A DNA stretch of 60,247 nt, from NCBI GenBank assembly GCA_934660915.1, contig CAKUIF010000013.1, positions 1 to 60,247 of the forward strand, in the 5' to 3' direction. The notes beneath the pieces are model-generated. The model worked only from the letters and a program-made list of their open reading frames with translations, had not been told where the DNA came from and made no database searches. This document shows positions 34,950 through 42,862 of the stretch, in pieces (position 1 is the stretch's first letter; each line of letters begins with the position of its first letter). Both the position numbers and the translations under genes were made by a program. The stretch comes from an uncultured Olsenella sp. GTDB lineage: Bacteria; Actinomycetota; Coriobacteriia; Coriobacteriales; Atopobiaceae.

Positions 34950-36119
34950 GTGGACCAGCAAATCGCAAAGGTCGCCAAGGAATACGCGCGCGAGGCGCAC
35001 GAGGAGGAGCTCGAGCTCCTAAGGCGGCTCGCAAAGATCCCGGCCCCGTCCGGCAAGGAGGGAAAGCGCGCCGCCTTCGTTAAGGAGTGGCTCAAGGAGG
35101 CGGGCGCGGACGGCGTGTTCATCGACCCCGCGGGCAACGTCATCTGCAGGCTCGAGGGCAAGGACCGCAATACGGCGTCGGTCTTCTCGGCGCACATGGA
35201 CGTTGTGGCGAAGGACGAGGAGACCCTCCCCTTGCGCGAGGACACGGCGCGCCTCTATGCGCCCGGCGTGGGCGACGACACCGCCAACCTCACGGGCCTT
35301 TTGATGGCGACCAAGTGGATACTGGCCCGCAGGCCGCCCCTCAAGCACGACGTGTGGGTGGTGGCGAACACCTGCGAGGAGGGCCTGGGCAATCTCGCGG
35401 GGACGCGCAGGCTCATCGTGGATTTGAGGGAGGCCGGCCTTGAGGTCGCCGACTTCACGGCGTTCGACCTGTACCTCGGCCAGCACATAACCCGCGCGGT
35501 GGGCTCCCACCGCTGGCGCGTCGAGGTCGAGACGCAGGGAGGCCACTCATGGGAGGACGCGGGGCGCCAAAGCGCGGTCGAATCCGTCTGCCGCGTTGTC
35601 GAGGGGCTCTACGCGATTCCTCTGCCCGATAACGGAAAGACGACCGTCAACGTCGGCGCGATAGAGGGGGGCGGCGCGGTGAACGCCATAGCGTCGAGGG
35701 CGTCCGCGCTGCTCGAGTATCGCTCCGCGAGCCAAGAGAACCTTGAGTACATGGACAGGAAGTTCAAGGAGATAGTGGAATCGGCCCGCGCCGAGGACGC
35801 CGATGTCGAGGTCAAGCTCATCGGAGACCGCCCCGCGAGCCTGGCTTCGCAGCCCGAGGGCCAGTCTGACCTCGTCGACCTCGGGGATGAGGCGATACGT
35901 GCGCTCGGAGGCGTTGAACCCACCCACCAAGAGTCGTCCACCGACGCGAACATCCCGCTTTCGCTCGGCGTGCCGGCCCACACCGTGGGTGCCGTGTGGG
36001 GGGCCCTGCTCCACACGCGCGAGGAGTGGATCGACAAGCACAGCCTGGAGCCCGGCCTCGCGCTTGTCCTGGGGCTCATGCTGTCCACCTGCGCCGAGGC
36101 CGGTCAGGCAGTGAGCTAA
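34950..36119 (+). CDS. M20-family metallopeptidase (PepT/DapE/ArgE-like)
   Basis: The 389-residue zinc peptidase has SAHMDVV (first metal site), GVGDDTANLTG (bridging Asp), NTCEEGLGN (catalytic and metal Glu pair) and the final HTREEWID histidine. A dimerisation domain is inserted in the middle (VEVETQGGHSWEDAG). It resembles tripeptidase T and related di/tripeptidases; a DapE-like role in the nearby lysine pathway is a weaker option because dapH implies the acetyl branch. It starts at GTG 34950 behind GGGAGG and is divergent from the lysine operon. Confidence 0.88.
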   Translation: MDQQIAKVAKEYAREAHEEELELLRRLAKIPAPSGKEGKRAAFVKEWLKEAGADGVFIDPAGNVICRLEGKDRNTASVFSAHMDVVAKDEETLPLREDTARLYAPGVGDDTANLTGLLMATKWILARRPPLKHDVWVVANTCEEGLGNLAGTRRLIVDLREAGLEVADFTAFDLYLGQHITRAVGSHRWRVEVETQGGHSWEDAGRQSAVESVCRVVEGLYAIPLPDNGKTTVNVGAIEGGGAVNAIASRASALLEYRSASQENLEYMDRKFKEIVESARAEDADVEVKLIGDRPASLASQPEGQSDLVDLGDEAIRALGGVEPTHQESSTDANIPLSLGVPAHTVGAVWGALLHTREEWIDKHSLEPGLALVLGLMLSTCAEAGQAVS

Positions 36120-36121
36120 AG

Positions 36122-36144
36122 AAAAAGGAGCCTTCTCCGGCTCC
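36122..36144 (-). terminator. Terminator of the small 36.2-kb gene
   Basis: On the minus strand GGAGCC (36144-36139), a 6-base loop and GGCTCC (36132-36127) are followed by TTTTTC. It also lies 7 bases after the M20 stop on the other strand. Confidence 0.7.
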
Positions 36145-36159
36145 CCAACCTCTTTGAAG

Positions 36160-36378
36160 CTATGCGCGGTAATTGACCAGGATTCCAGAGTCGCCGTGGT
36201 TTTTGGCGTGGCTCGCGAACCAGGCATCGACCTCACGGAAAAGCCAGCTCGGGGAATCGGCGAAGAAGTGCTTCTCGTGATTATCAAACTTTGCACGATA
36301 TTCACCGCCGACCAACCAGCCGTTGCGGCACGCCTCGTACACCTTACGCTGCTTGTCGTTCAGATTCTTGATGGACAT
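36160..36378 (-). CDS. Small protein of unknown function
   Basis: I do not recognise this 72-residue protein. It starts MSIKNLNDKQRKVYEACRNG, is rich in aromatic and basic residues (GEYRAKFDNHEKHFF, PSWLFREVDAWFASH) and lacks signal or membrane segments. AGGAG lies 8 bases before ATG 36378 and a clean terminator follows its stop, so it is a real transcript unit. It is divergent from the LysR gene with 145 bp between them and could be that regulator's target, by position only. Confidence 0.7.
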   Translation of the reverse strand: MSIKNLNDKQRKVYEACRNGWLVGGEYRAKFDNHEKHFFADSPSWLFREVDAWFASHAKNHGDSGILVNYRA

Positions 36379-36456
36379 TGTGTTCTCCTCTCTCTTTGCT
36401 TCGGTGTTATCTGAAGGATACCCTGAGCGGTGTTGTGCGCCTACGAGAACCTTGTC

Positions 36457-36486
36457 TTGTGATGGTCATGTGGCGGCGTATATAAT
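36457..36486 (+). promoter_or_regulatory. Promoter of the lysR-type gene
   Basis: TTGTGA (36457-36462), an 18-base spacer and a perfect TATAAT (36481-36486). The transcript would begin near 36493, about 30 bases before the start codon. The AT-rich stretch TATAATCAATGTATA could also be a LysR-type T-N11-A site. Confidence 0.65.
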
Positions 36487-36523
36487 CAATGTATAACCAG
36501 CGTCTGTCAGAAAGATATTTCGT

Positions 36524-37393
36524 ATGAATATCAAGCAACTCGAGTATTTCATAGCCATCGCGGAGGAGCACCAGATCACCGCGGCGGCCAAGCGACTGCA
36601 CATCTCGCAGCCGCCGCTGTCCTACGAGCTCGCCAAACTCGAGAAGGAGCTCGGCTGCCAGCTCGCCGTGCGCGGCCCGCGGAGCGTGTCTCTCACCGAG
36701 GCCGGCAAGGTCCTCTACGAGCGCGCCTTGCGGATCGTGGCCCTCACGCAGGCGACAGAGCGCGAGGTGACCAACGTCGCCACCGGCGCCGGCGGCTCCA
36801 TCGCGATCGGCGTCGACCCGAGCTGCTCCGGTCTCATGCCCGCAGACCGCCTCGTCGACCTGCGCCGGCGCTTCCCCAACGTGGAGTTCGAGGTGCGCGA
36901 GGGGCCCACGCCGTCGATACTCGACCTCCTCGACGGCGGCATCGTGGACGTCGGCGTCGTGAGGACGCCCTTCAAAAGCGACGGCCTACGCTGCCGCTTC
37001 GCCGAGACCGAGCCCCTGGTCGCCGTCATGCCGCCTTCGCTCGAAGTCGGTGAGGAGGCCTCTTGCACCTTAGAGGACTTGTCTGGCCTGCCCCTCATCG
37101 TAAGCAGGAGACTCGTCTCCGAGCTCGGCAAGGCGTTTGAGGTCATGGGAGGGGACCTTCGCATGGCAACCGTCGTCGACGACCCCCGCACCGCGGCGCT
37201 GTGGGCGCGCGAGTCGATGGGCTGCGCGCTCGTGCCCCGCTCGCTGATCCGCGTGACCGACACCGGCGACCAGTTCATAAAGACGCTCGAGTGCCGCGAG
37301 CTCAAGAGCCGCGCCGCCGTCATCTGGAAGGCGCAGCACACCCCAACAGACCTCTACCGAACCGTGATCGCCCTTCTCGGTGACCTCTCTTAG
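36524..37393 (+). CDS. LysR-family transcriptional regulator
   Basis: A 289-residue LysR regulator. The N-terminal winged helix-turn-helix is complete (MNIKQLEYFIAIAEEHQ, AAAKRLHISQPPLSYELAKLE) and the periplasmic-binding-like effector domain follows from about residue 90 (GSIAIGVDPSCSGLMP). The effector is unknown. The ribosome binding site is weak (AGAAAGAT). It is divergent from the 72-residue protein and is followed by a strong hairpin; its target may be that gene or a distant locus. Confidence 0.92.
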   Translation: MNIKQLEYFIAIAEEHQITAAAKRLHISQPPLSYELAKLEKELGCQLAVRGPRSVSLTEAGKVLYERALRIVALTQATEREVTNVATGAGGSIAIGVDPSCSGLMPADRLVDLRRRFPNVEFEVREGPTPSILDLLDGGIVDVGVVRTPFKSDGLRCRFAETEPLVAVMPPSLEVGEEASCTLEDLSGLPLIVSRRLVSELGKAFEVMGGDLRMATVVDDPRTAALWARESMGCALVPRSLIRVTDTGDQFIKTLECRELKSRAAVIWKAQHTPTDLYRTVIALLGDLS

Positions 37394-37423
37394 GAAGAAC
37401 TGTTCTCGCCTACACCGTGGCCG

Positions 37424-37467
37424 CACAGCGACGCCCCCGGGGAAGGAGTCCCGGGGGCGTCGCTGTG
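37424..37467. terminator. Bidirectional hairpin between lysR-type gene and tatA
   Basis: A perfect 18-bp stem (37424-37441 with 37450-37467), 8-base loop, between convergent genes. There is no U-tract on either strand. Confidence 0.65.
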
Positions 37468-37498
37468 GGAAGAGGAAATCTATTGATAAGGACAGGGC

Positions 37499-37711
37499 CT
37501 ATGCGTCAGCGTCTTCGACGTCGTCTGCCGAGGCCTCGGAGACATGAGCCTCGGCGGGCTTGGGCTCGTCGTCGCCCTCCATGCCCTCGCGGAAGTTCTT
37601 GACCGTCTTGCCCATGGAGGCGCCGAGCTTCGGGAGGTTCTTGGGCCCGAAGATCACCAACGCGACCAGAAGAATTACGACGAGCTCGGATGCGCCCATA
37701 CCAAGGATCAT
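37499..37711 (-). CDS. tatA: Sec-independent translocase component TatA/E
   Basis: TatA forms the pore-like part of the twin-arginine translocase, which exports folded proteins. The 70-residue protein has one short N-terminal membrane helix (ASELVVILLVALVIF), the FGPKNLPKLG hinge, an amphipathic helix (KTVKNFREGM) and an acidic tail. ATG 37711 is chosen for TGGAGG seven bases before it; the longer reading to 37966 has no site. No tatC is in the window. It is the only Tat gene here and is divergent from the zinc-ribbon gene. Confidence 0.9.
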   Translation of the reverse strand: MILGMGASELVVILLVALVIFGPKNLPKLGASMGKTVKNFREGMEGDDEPKPAEAHVSEASADDVEDADA

Positions 37712-37946
37712 GACGTGCCTCCAATGAATCAGTTTGTTTCTCGGGCTCATATGATAAGCACCTGTCTCGGATAGGAAAAATACATTATTTCTTCTTTGCC
37801 ATATATGATTTATATAGCTGAAAATAGGGCCAAAAGTCCCACCCGATGAGCCCGATCGGGCCGCGGGGCCATTACAAAAGAGCAGTCCCTCCCCCAAACT
37901 TGGGCTAACAAGTTCCAGCCCGAAAGCAAAGAGAAGGGAGAGGACC

Positions 37947-39245
37947 ATGGGCATCGAGAGCGTCAATTATCAGTGCCCGGCATGCGGCGGCCCGCTGCGC
38001 TACGATGGCGCGAAGGCCCTGCTCGTCTGCGACCACTGCGACTCCGAGTTCGCCGTGGCAGATATCGAAGCCCGCTATGCGTCCAAGCAGCAGGCGGCCG
38101 AGGAGAAAGCCCAGAAAGTCACCGCCTCCGCGTCTGACGACGCGTCCGGCCTCGACGGCGCCTACGTGTGCTCGTCCTGCGGCGCCGAGCTCGTATGCGA
38201 CGCGAGCACCGCCGTCTCCGAGTGCCCCTACTGCGGCAACCCCGTGGTCGCGGCCGATCGCCTCGCCGGCGATTTCCAGCCCCAGCTCGTGATTCCCTTC
38301 AAGCTCGACCACAAGGCCGCCAAGCAGGCCCTGGCCAAGCACTATGAGGGCAAGATCCTGCTCCCGAAGAGCTTCGCCGGCGGCAACCGCATCAATGAGG
38401 TGCAGGGCGTCTACGTGCCCTTCTGGCTCTACGACACCGAGGCCTCCGGCAGCGCCGTCTTCGAGGCGACGCGCTCGCGCACCCACTACGAGGGAGACGA
38501 CGAGGTCATCGAGACCGACCACTTCACGGTCGAGCGCGACGGCACCATGACCTTCGCCCGCGTCCCCGTCGACGGCTCCACAAAGATGCCCGACGCGCAC
38601 ATGGACGCCATCGAGCCCTATGACTACGAGGCGCTCGTGCCCTTCTCGGTCGCCTACATGCCCGGCTTCGTCGCCAACCGCTACGACGAGGACGCCGAGG
38701 CTTGCCGCGACCGCGCCCAGAAGAGGATCGACTCGAGCGTCGAGCAGGCACTGCGGGCGACCGTCGAGGGCTACGACACCGTCTCCTGCGAGAGCTGCGA
38801 CGTCGAGAAGAACTGGGCCGACCCGGTCTACGCGCTCATGCCCGTGTGGATGCTCGGCACCACCTGGGAAGGCCAGCAGTTCCTCTTTGCCATGAACGGC
38901 CAGACGGGACGCCTCGTGGGCGACCTGCCTATCGACAAAAAGAAGCGCGCGCTCATTGGCCTGGGCATCTTTGCCGCCTTCTTTGCCGCCTGCTTCGCGG
39001 CCGTCAACTACGGCGGCTTCCTCGCCGAGAACGAGGAGTTCATCCAGTGGGGCTTCATCATCCTCGTCCCGCTGCTCGTCATGCTCCTCGTGTGCGCGGT
39101 GCTCACGGCCCAGATGAGAAGCGCGGTCGAGGCGACCGAGGCCAACCGCTACCTCGACAACGACTCCATCGAGATCACGCACAGCCACGACAGCTTCGAC
39201 TACACAACGACCGAGCGTATCCACCACGAGAGCAAGAAGAACTAG
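37947..39245 (+). CDS. Zinc-ribbon protein with two membrane helices
   Basis: The 432-residue protein starts with a zinc ribbon (CPACGG..CDHCDSEF, about 10-35) and a second Cys4 cluster (CSSCGAEL..CPYCGNP, about 75-98). A central soluble domain (about 105-325) contains VIPFKLDHKAAKQAL, which is the TFIIB-type zinc-ribbon protein pattern found in many gut bacteria. A further CESC lies near 272. Two C-terminal membrane helices (about 332-355 and 366-390) end in a cytoplasmic tail. The role is unknown. GGAGAGGACC precedes the ATG. It forms a likely operon with the SPFH gene 37 bases downstream. Confidence 0.8.
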   Translation: MGIESVNYQCPACGGPLRYDGAKALLVCDHCDSEFAVADIEARYASKQQAAEEKAQKVTASASDDASGLDGAYVCSSCGAELVCDASTAVSECPYCGNPVVAADRLAGDFQPQLVIPFKLDHKAAKQALAKHYEGKILLPKSFAGGNRINEVQGVYVPFWLYDTEASGSAVFEATRSRTHYEGDDEVIETDHFTVERDGTMTFARVPVDGSTKMPDAHMDAIEPYDYEALVPFSVAYMPGFVANRYDEDAEACRDRAQKRIDSSVEQALRATVEGYDTVSCESCDVEKNWADPVYALMPVWMLGTTWEGQQFLFAMNGQTGRLVGDLPIDKKKRALIGLGIFAAFFAACFAAVNYGGFLAENEEFIQWGFIILVPLLVMLLVCAVLTAQMRSAVEATEANRYLDNDSIEITHSHDSFDYTTTERIHHESKKN

Positions 39246-39282
39246 CTAACGGCATAAGCACCACCGACGAAAGGGGAAGATC

Positions 39283-40527
39283 ATGGGACTTCTTAAAGCA
39301 GGCGTAGGGGCAGCTGGCGGCGTTTTGGCCGATCAGTGGCGCGAATACTTCTATTGCGAGTCTCTCGACGCCGACACCCTGGTCGCCAAGGGCGAGAAGC
39401 GCACCGGCGGCCGCAGCTCCAACACCAAGGGCGAGAACAACGTCATCTCCGACGGCTCCATCGTGGCGGTCGCCGACGGCCAGTGCATGATGATCGTCGA
39501 GAACGGCGAGGTCGTCGAGGTCTGCGCCGAGCCCGGCGAGTTCGTCTACGACACCGGCACCGAGCCCTCCATCTTCTCGGGCAACCTCGGCGACATGGTG
39601 AAGAAGTCGTTCGAGCAGGTCGGCCGCCGCTTCACCTTCGGCGGGGACGCCGGCAAGGACCAGAGGGTCTACTACTTCAACACCAAGGAGATCGTCGGCA
39701 ACAAGTACGGCACCGCGAGCCCCGTGCCGTTCCGCGTGGTCGACAACAAGATCGGCCTCGACGTCGACATCACCGTCCGCTGCAACGGCGAGTACTCCTA
39801 CAAGCTCGTCGACCCCCTGATGTTCTACAAGAACGTCTGCGGCAACGTCGATTCCGTCTACACCCGCGACCTCATCGACTCCCAGCTCAAGAGCGAGCTT
39901 CTGACCGCGCTGCAGCCCGCGTTCGCACGAATCTCCGAGATGGGCATCCGCTACAGCGCCGTGCCCGCCCACACCAAGGAGCTCGCCGACGCCCTGAACG
40001 AGGAGCTCTCCCACCAGTGGAGGGACCTGCGCGGCCTCGAGATCGCGGCCTTCGGCGTCAACACCATCTCGGCGCCCGAGGACCAGGAGCAGATGATCCG
40101 CGACCTCCAGAAGGCGGCCGTCATGGCCAACCCCGCGATGGCGGCGGCCAACATCGCCGCGGCCCAGAGCGACGCCATGCGCACCGCCGCGGCCAACCCC
40201 TCCGGCGCGGCCATGGGCTTCATGGGCATGGGGATGGCGAACGGCGTCGGCGGCATGAACGCGTCGCAGCTGTTCAACCAGGCCGCCCAGCAGGCTCCTG
40301 CCCAGGCGGCGCCCGCGACGGCGGTCGGCGGCGTGGCCGCCGCGCCCGCTGCAGCGCCCGCGGCGGAAGGCGGATGGACCTGCTCGTGCGGAGCCCAGAA
40401 CACCGGCAAGTTCTGCAGCAACTGCGGAAGCCCCAAGCCTGAGGCCGCCGGCCCCTGGTTCTGCCCCAACTGCGGGACCCAGAACACCGGCAACTTCTGC
40501 TCCGGCTGCGGGACCAAGCGCCCCTAA
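39283..40527 (+). CDS. SPFH-domain protein with C-terminal double zinc ribbon
   Basis: A 414-residue protein of the virion-core / YdjI-like SPFH group. The N-terminal part (VLADQWREYFYCESLDADTL, then IVAVADGQCMMIVENGEVV) leads into an SPFH/band-7 region (about 60-290). After an Ala/Gly/Met-rich linker (about 300-360), two Cys4 zinc ribbons (CSCGAQNTGKFCSNCG and CPNCGTQNTGNFCSGCG) end the protein. SPFH proteins scaffold membrane microdomains; zinc ribbons may bind partners or nucleic acid. It lies downstream of the zinc-ribbon membrane protein and upstream of two lipoproteins, suggesting a joint envelope function, by inference. Confidence 0.85.
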   Translation: MGLLKAGVGAAGGVLADQWREYFYCESLDADTLVAKGEKRTGGRSSNTKGENNVISDGSIVAVADGQCMMIVENGEVVEVCAEPGEFVYDTGTEPSIFSGNLGDMVKKSFEQVGRRFTFGGDAGKDQRVYYFNTKEIVGNKYGTASPVPFRVVDNKIGLDVDITVRCNGEYSYKLVDPLMFYKNVCGNVDSVYTRDLIDSQLKSELLTALQPAFARISEMGIRYSAVPAHTKELADALNEELSHQWRDLRGLEIAAFGVNTISAPEDQEQMIRDLQKAAVMANPAMAAANIAAAQSDAMRTAAANPSGAAMGFMGMGMANGVGGMNASQLFNQAAQQAPAQAAPATAVGGVAAAPAAAPAAEGGWTCSCGAQNTGKFCSNCGSPKPEAAGPWFCPNCGTQNTGNFCSGCGTKRP

Positions 40528-40556
40528 ACCCTAGCGAGTAAGGCGCTCGGCGCCAA

Positions 40557-40588
40557 GGGGGCACGGGGACCCTTCACCCCGCGCCCCC
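40557..40588 (+). terminator. Hairpin after the SPFH gene
   Basis: Twelve-base arms (40557-40568 with 40577-40588, one mismatch) and an 8-base loop. There is no clear U-tract, so read-through to the lipoprotein genes is possible. Confidence 0.45.
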
Positions 40589-40625
40589 GGAGATATCGTC
40601 AAGACAACGTAGGAAGGAGCACGCC

Positions 40626-41474
40626 ATGAAAACCACGAAGAAGTTTCTATCCCTCGTCTGCTGCGCCATCTGCGCGATAGCGACGTGCGTCGCACTCGTT
40701 GCCTGTGGCGGCGGCAAGGCGGCCAAGGGAGCCAAGATGGTCGGCTACTGGGAGCTCGTGAGCGGCAAGGCCGACGGCATCGAGCTCACCGAGGACGACA
40801 TCCAGATGATGAACGACTGGGGCATGAAGGTAGTCCTCTACCTCGGTGAGGACGGCAAGGCCACCCTCGACCTCTTCGGCGAGGTCCAGGACTCCACGTG
40901 GGACATCGAGAAGTGCACCCTCGGCTTCGACGGCGAGACCGGCACGCTCGAGCTCGCCGACGACAAGCTGACCTTCGCAGCCGAGGAAACGTCCCTCGTC
41001 TTCAAGAAGGGCGACGACAGCCTCGCCGACCAGATCAAGACCGACCGCGAGTCCGAGAAGATCACCGACATGGGCGACCCCGATGACGGCGACGACGGCA
41101 CGACCAGCTCGACCGAGGCCGCGACCGTGCCCATCGACCCGCCCGTCACCATCGCCGACGACGAGATCGTGACCATCGTGGCCACCGAACGCGCGGCCGA
41201 CGAGTGGGGCCAGGTCGGTATCATGCTCACCATCACCAACAACAGCGACAAGAAGATCGCCATGTCCATCCCGAACGACTCCTGCGCGGTCAACGGCGTG
41301 ATGAGCGACAACTGGTTCTACACGGCGGTCCTGCCCGGCACCTCCGCCACGAAGCTCTGCGCCTTCGAGGGCATCGACTCCGTCGACGACCTCGTCAACA
41401 TCCAGTGCCAGCTGGACGTCTACGACGACGAGACCTACGAGGACATCGCTTCTTACTCCATCAATATCCAGTAA
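40626..41474 (+). CDS. Lipoprotein of unknown function
   Basis: The 282-residue product has a lipoprotein signal: basic MKTTKKF, a hydrophobic core and the lipobox LVAC (Cys27). The mature protein has two parts. The first (about 40-130) looks like a small beta sandwich (MVGYWELVSGKADGIELTEDD, the pattern of lipocalin-like DUF proteins). An acidic linker (DDGDDGTTSS) follows and a second beta domain (about 170-282) with VGIMLTITNNSDKKIAMSI. No enzyme motif is seen. GGAAGGAG precedes the ATG. It is followed by a similar gene and both probably sit on the outer face of the membrane. Confidence 0.8.
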   Translation: MKTTKKFLSLVCCAICAIATCVALVACGGGKAAKGAKMVGYWELVSGKADGIELTEDDIQMMNDWGMKVVLYLGEDGKATLDLFGEVQDSTWDIEKCTLGFDGETGTLELADDKLTFAAEETSLVFKKGDDSLADQIKTDRESEKITDMGDPDDGDDGTTSSTEAATVPIDPPVTIADDEIVTIVATERAADEWGQVGIMLTITNNSDKKIAMSIPNDSCAVNGVMSDNWFYTAVLPGTSATKLCAFEGIDSVDDLVNIQCQLDVYDDETYEDIASYSINIQ

Positions 41475-41506
41475 CGCCCGCGAAGCGAGCTGAGTAGTCC
41501 GAAAAC

Positions 41507-41540
41507 GGGGCCAAGGGTGCTCGAGCAGCCCCTTGGCCCC
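41507..41540 (+). terminator. Hairpin between the two lipoprotein genes
   Basis: GGGGCCAAGGG (from 41507) pairs with CCCTTGGCCCC (to 41540); the loop itself holds TGCTCGAGCA, giving one long stem. No U-tract; likely intercistronic. Confidence 0.5.
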
Positions 41541-41563
41541 GGCGCTGATTTAGGAGGGACACC

Positions 41564-42184
41564 ATGAGACGCCTGGGAATCCTCGCATTGGCGGTGGTCG
41601 CGGCCTGTGCGCTTCCCCTCGCCGGTTGCCTCGACATCCGCGACAAGGACGGCATGATCAACACGCAGCCGCCCATCGAATCAGGCAAGGACGCCGAGGA
41701 TGAGAACAACCCCAAGGAGCGCCCCACCGACGGCGGGGCGGGCCCCTCGTCGAGCATGCAGCAGGAGACCGAGGAGCCGAAGACCGAGGCGGACGACGCC
41801 GGGAGCGCCTGGCTCGAGACCGACGACGAGTTCCCCATCGACCTCGAGGCCGACGAGAACATCCACGTCCGCGCCGAATGCAAGGACACCGACGGCTACG
41901 GCGACGCCGTCGTGCTCTTCACCGTGTGGAACAACACCGGATCCGACATGATGATCGGCGACACGGACGGGTACGCCTACGTCAACGGGCGCCCCCGCGA
42001 CGTGTACTTGCGCCAGAGCGTCGAGGCGGGCGGCGAGACGCGGGCCTACCTCACGTTCTTGGGGACCTTCGACGACCCTGACTTCGACGTGAACAACGAC
42101 CTGAACGACATCTACCTCAACATCTGGATGTTCGAGGAGGAGACAGGAAACATCTACTTCCGGCGCTTGATCCACATTCCGTAA
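41564..42184 (+). CDS. Lipoprotein of unknown function
   Basis: A 206-residue lipoprotein with signal MRRLGILALAVVAACALP and lipobox LAGC (Cys21). A disordered, acidic and Pro-rich linker (about 30-85) precedes a C-terminal beta domain (about 95-206) with VVLFTVWNNTGSDMMIGD, which resembles the second domain of the upstream lipoprotein and suggests a shared fold or duplication. GGAGGG lies six bases before the ATG. A bidirectional terminator follows, closing the locus that starts at 37947. Confidence 0.78.
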   Translation: MRRLGILALAVVAACALPLAGCLDIRDKDGMINTQPPIESGKDAEDENNPKERPTDGGAGPSSSMQQETEEPKTEADDAGSAWLETDDEFPIDLEADENIHVRAECKDTDGYGDAVVLFTVWNNTGSDMMIGDTDGYAYVNGRPRDVYLRQSVEAGGETRAYLTFLGTFDDPDFDVNNDLNDIYLNIWMFEEETGNIYFRRLIHIP

Positions 42185-42211
42185 AGATTGCCGGCAAGAA
42201 GGACCAAAACA

Positions 42212-42240
42212 AGCCGGGGCGGGGCGACCCTCCCCGGCTT
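42212..42240. terminator. Bidirectional terminator
   Basis: AGCCGGGG (42212-42219) pairs with CCCCGGCT (42232-42239). TATTTG follows on the plus strand and TTGTTTTG on the minus strand. It ends the second lipoprotein gene and the response-regulator operon; the regulator stop codon overlaps its right edge. Confidence 0.75.
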
Positions 42241-42862
42241 ATTTGTTGCCCATGCCGGGAACGATGTTTCCCTCGGCGACGGCATGGACGGCGAGGCGCA
42301 GAATATTGTCGTAGCCCGTCTTTGCCAGGATCTCTCCGATGCGGCGCTTGACGGTCCCCTCGCTCATGTAGAGCTCGGCCGCGATCTCCTTGCGGGTCTT
42401 CGCCTCGCAGACGAGGCGCAGGATCGAGATCTCGACGTCGGTGAGCGCCGCGGCACCGGAAAAGATCGAGTCCGGGGTATGGGGAAACGTCGAGTAGCCC
42501 GCGGCGGTTGAGCGCATGACCGCCAAAAGCTCGTCGATTCCGACGTTCTTGTAGACGAAGCTGTCGACGCCAGCGTCCTTGGCCTGCTCGACGAAGGTGA
42601 CCTCGGGCATGCCCGTCATGATGACCACGCGGACCGCGGGGTTTGCCTCCTTGATGCGGCGGGCGGCGACGATGCCGTTGGAGTCGTGCTCCGTACAGAC
42701 GTCCATGAGCACCAGGCCGCAGCCGGTCTCCGCAGCCGCGCCGGGCGCGTCGGCGGCGTCTGCCAGGCACGCCGCCACATGCATGTCCTCCTGGGACTCG
42801 ATGGTCTGGGCCAGGCTCTCGCGCAGCATGGCCTGGTCCTCAACGATCATGACCTCAATCAT
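42239..42862 (-). CDS. LuxR/NarL-type response regulator
   Basis: A 207-residue response regulator. The receiver domain has the acidic patch VEDQAM, the phospho-acceptor Asp in VLMDVCTEHD, the TG in VIMTGMPEV and the Lys in FVYKNVG. The output domain is a LuxR helix-turn-helix (LTDVEISILRLVCEAKTRKEIAAELYMSEGTVKRRI). The start ATG 42862 has AGGGGG eight bases before it and overlaps the kinase stop by 8 bases. It is the last gene of a three-gene sensory operon. Confidence 0.93.
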   Translation of the reverse strand: MIEVMIVEDQAMLRESLAQTIESQEDMHVAACLADAADAPGAAAETGCGLVLMDVCTEHDSNGIVAARRIKEANPAVRVVIMTGMPEVTFVEQAKDAGVDSFVYKNVGIDELLAVMRSTAAGYSTFPHTPDSIFSGAAALTDVEISILRLVCEAKTRKEIAAELYMSEGTVKRRIGEILAKTGYDNILRLAVHAVAEGNIVPGMGNK

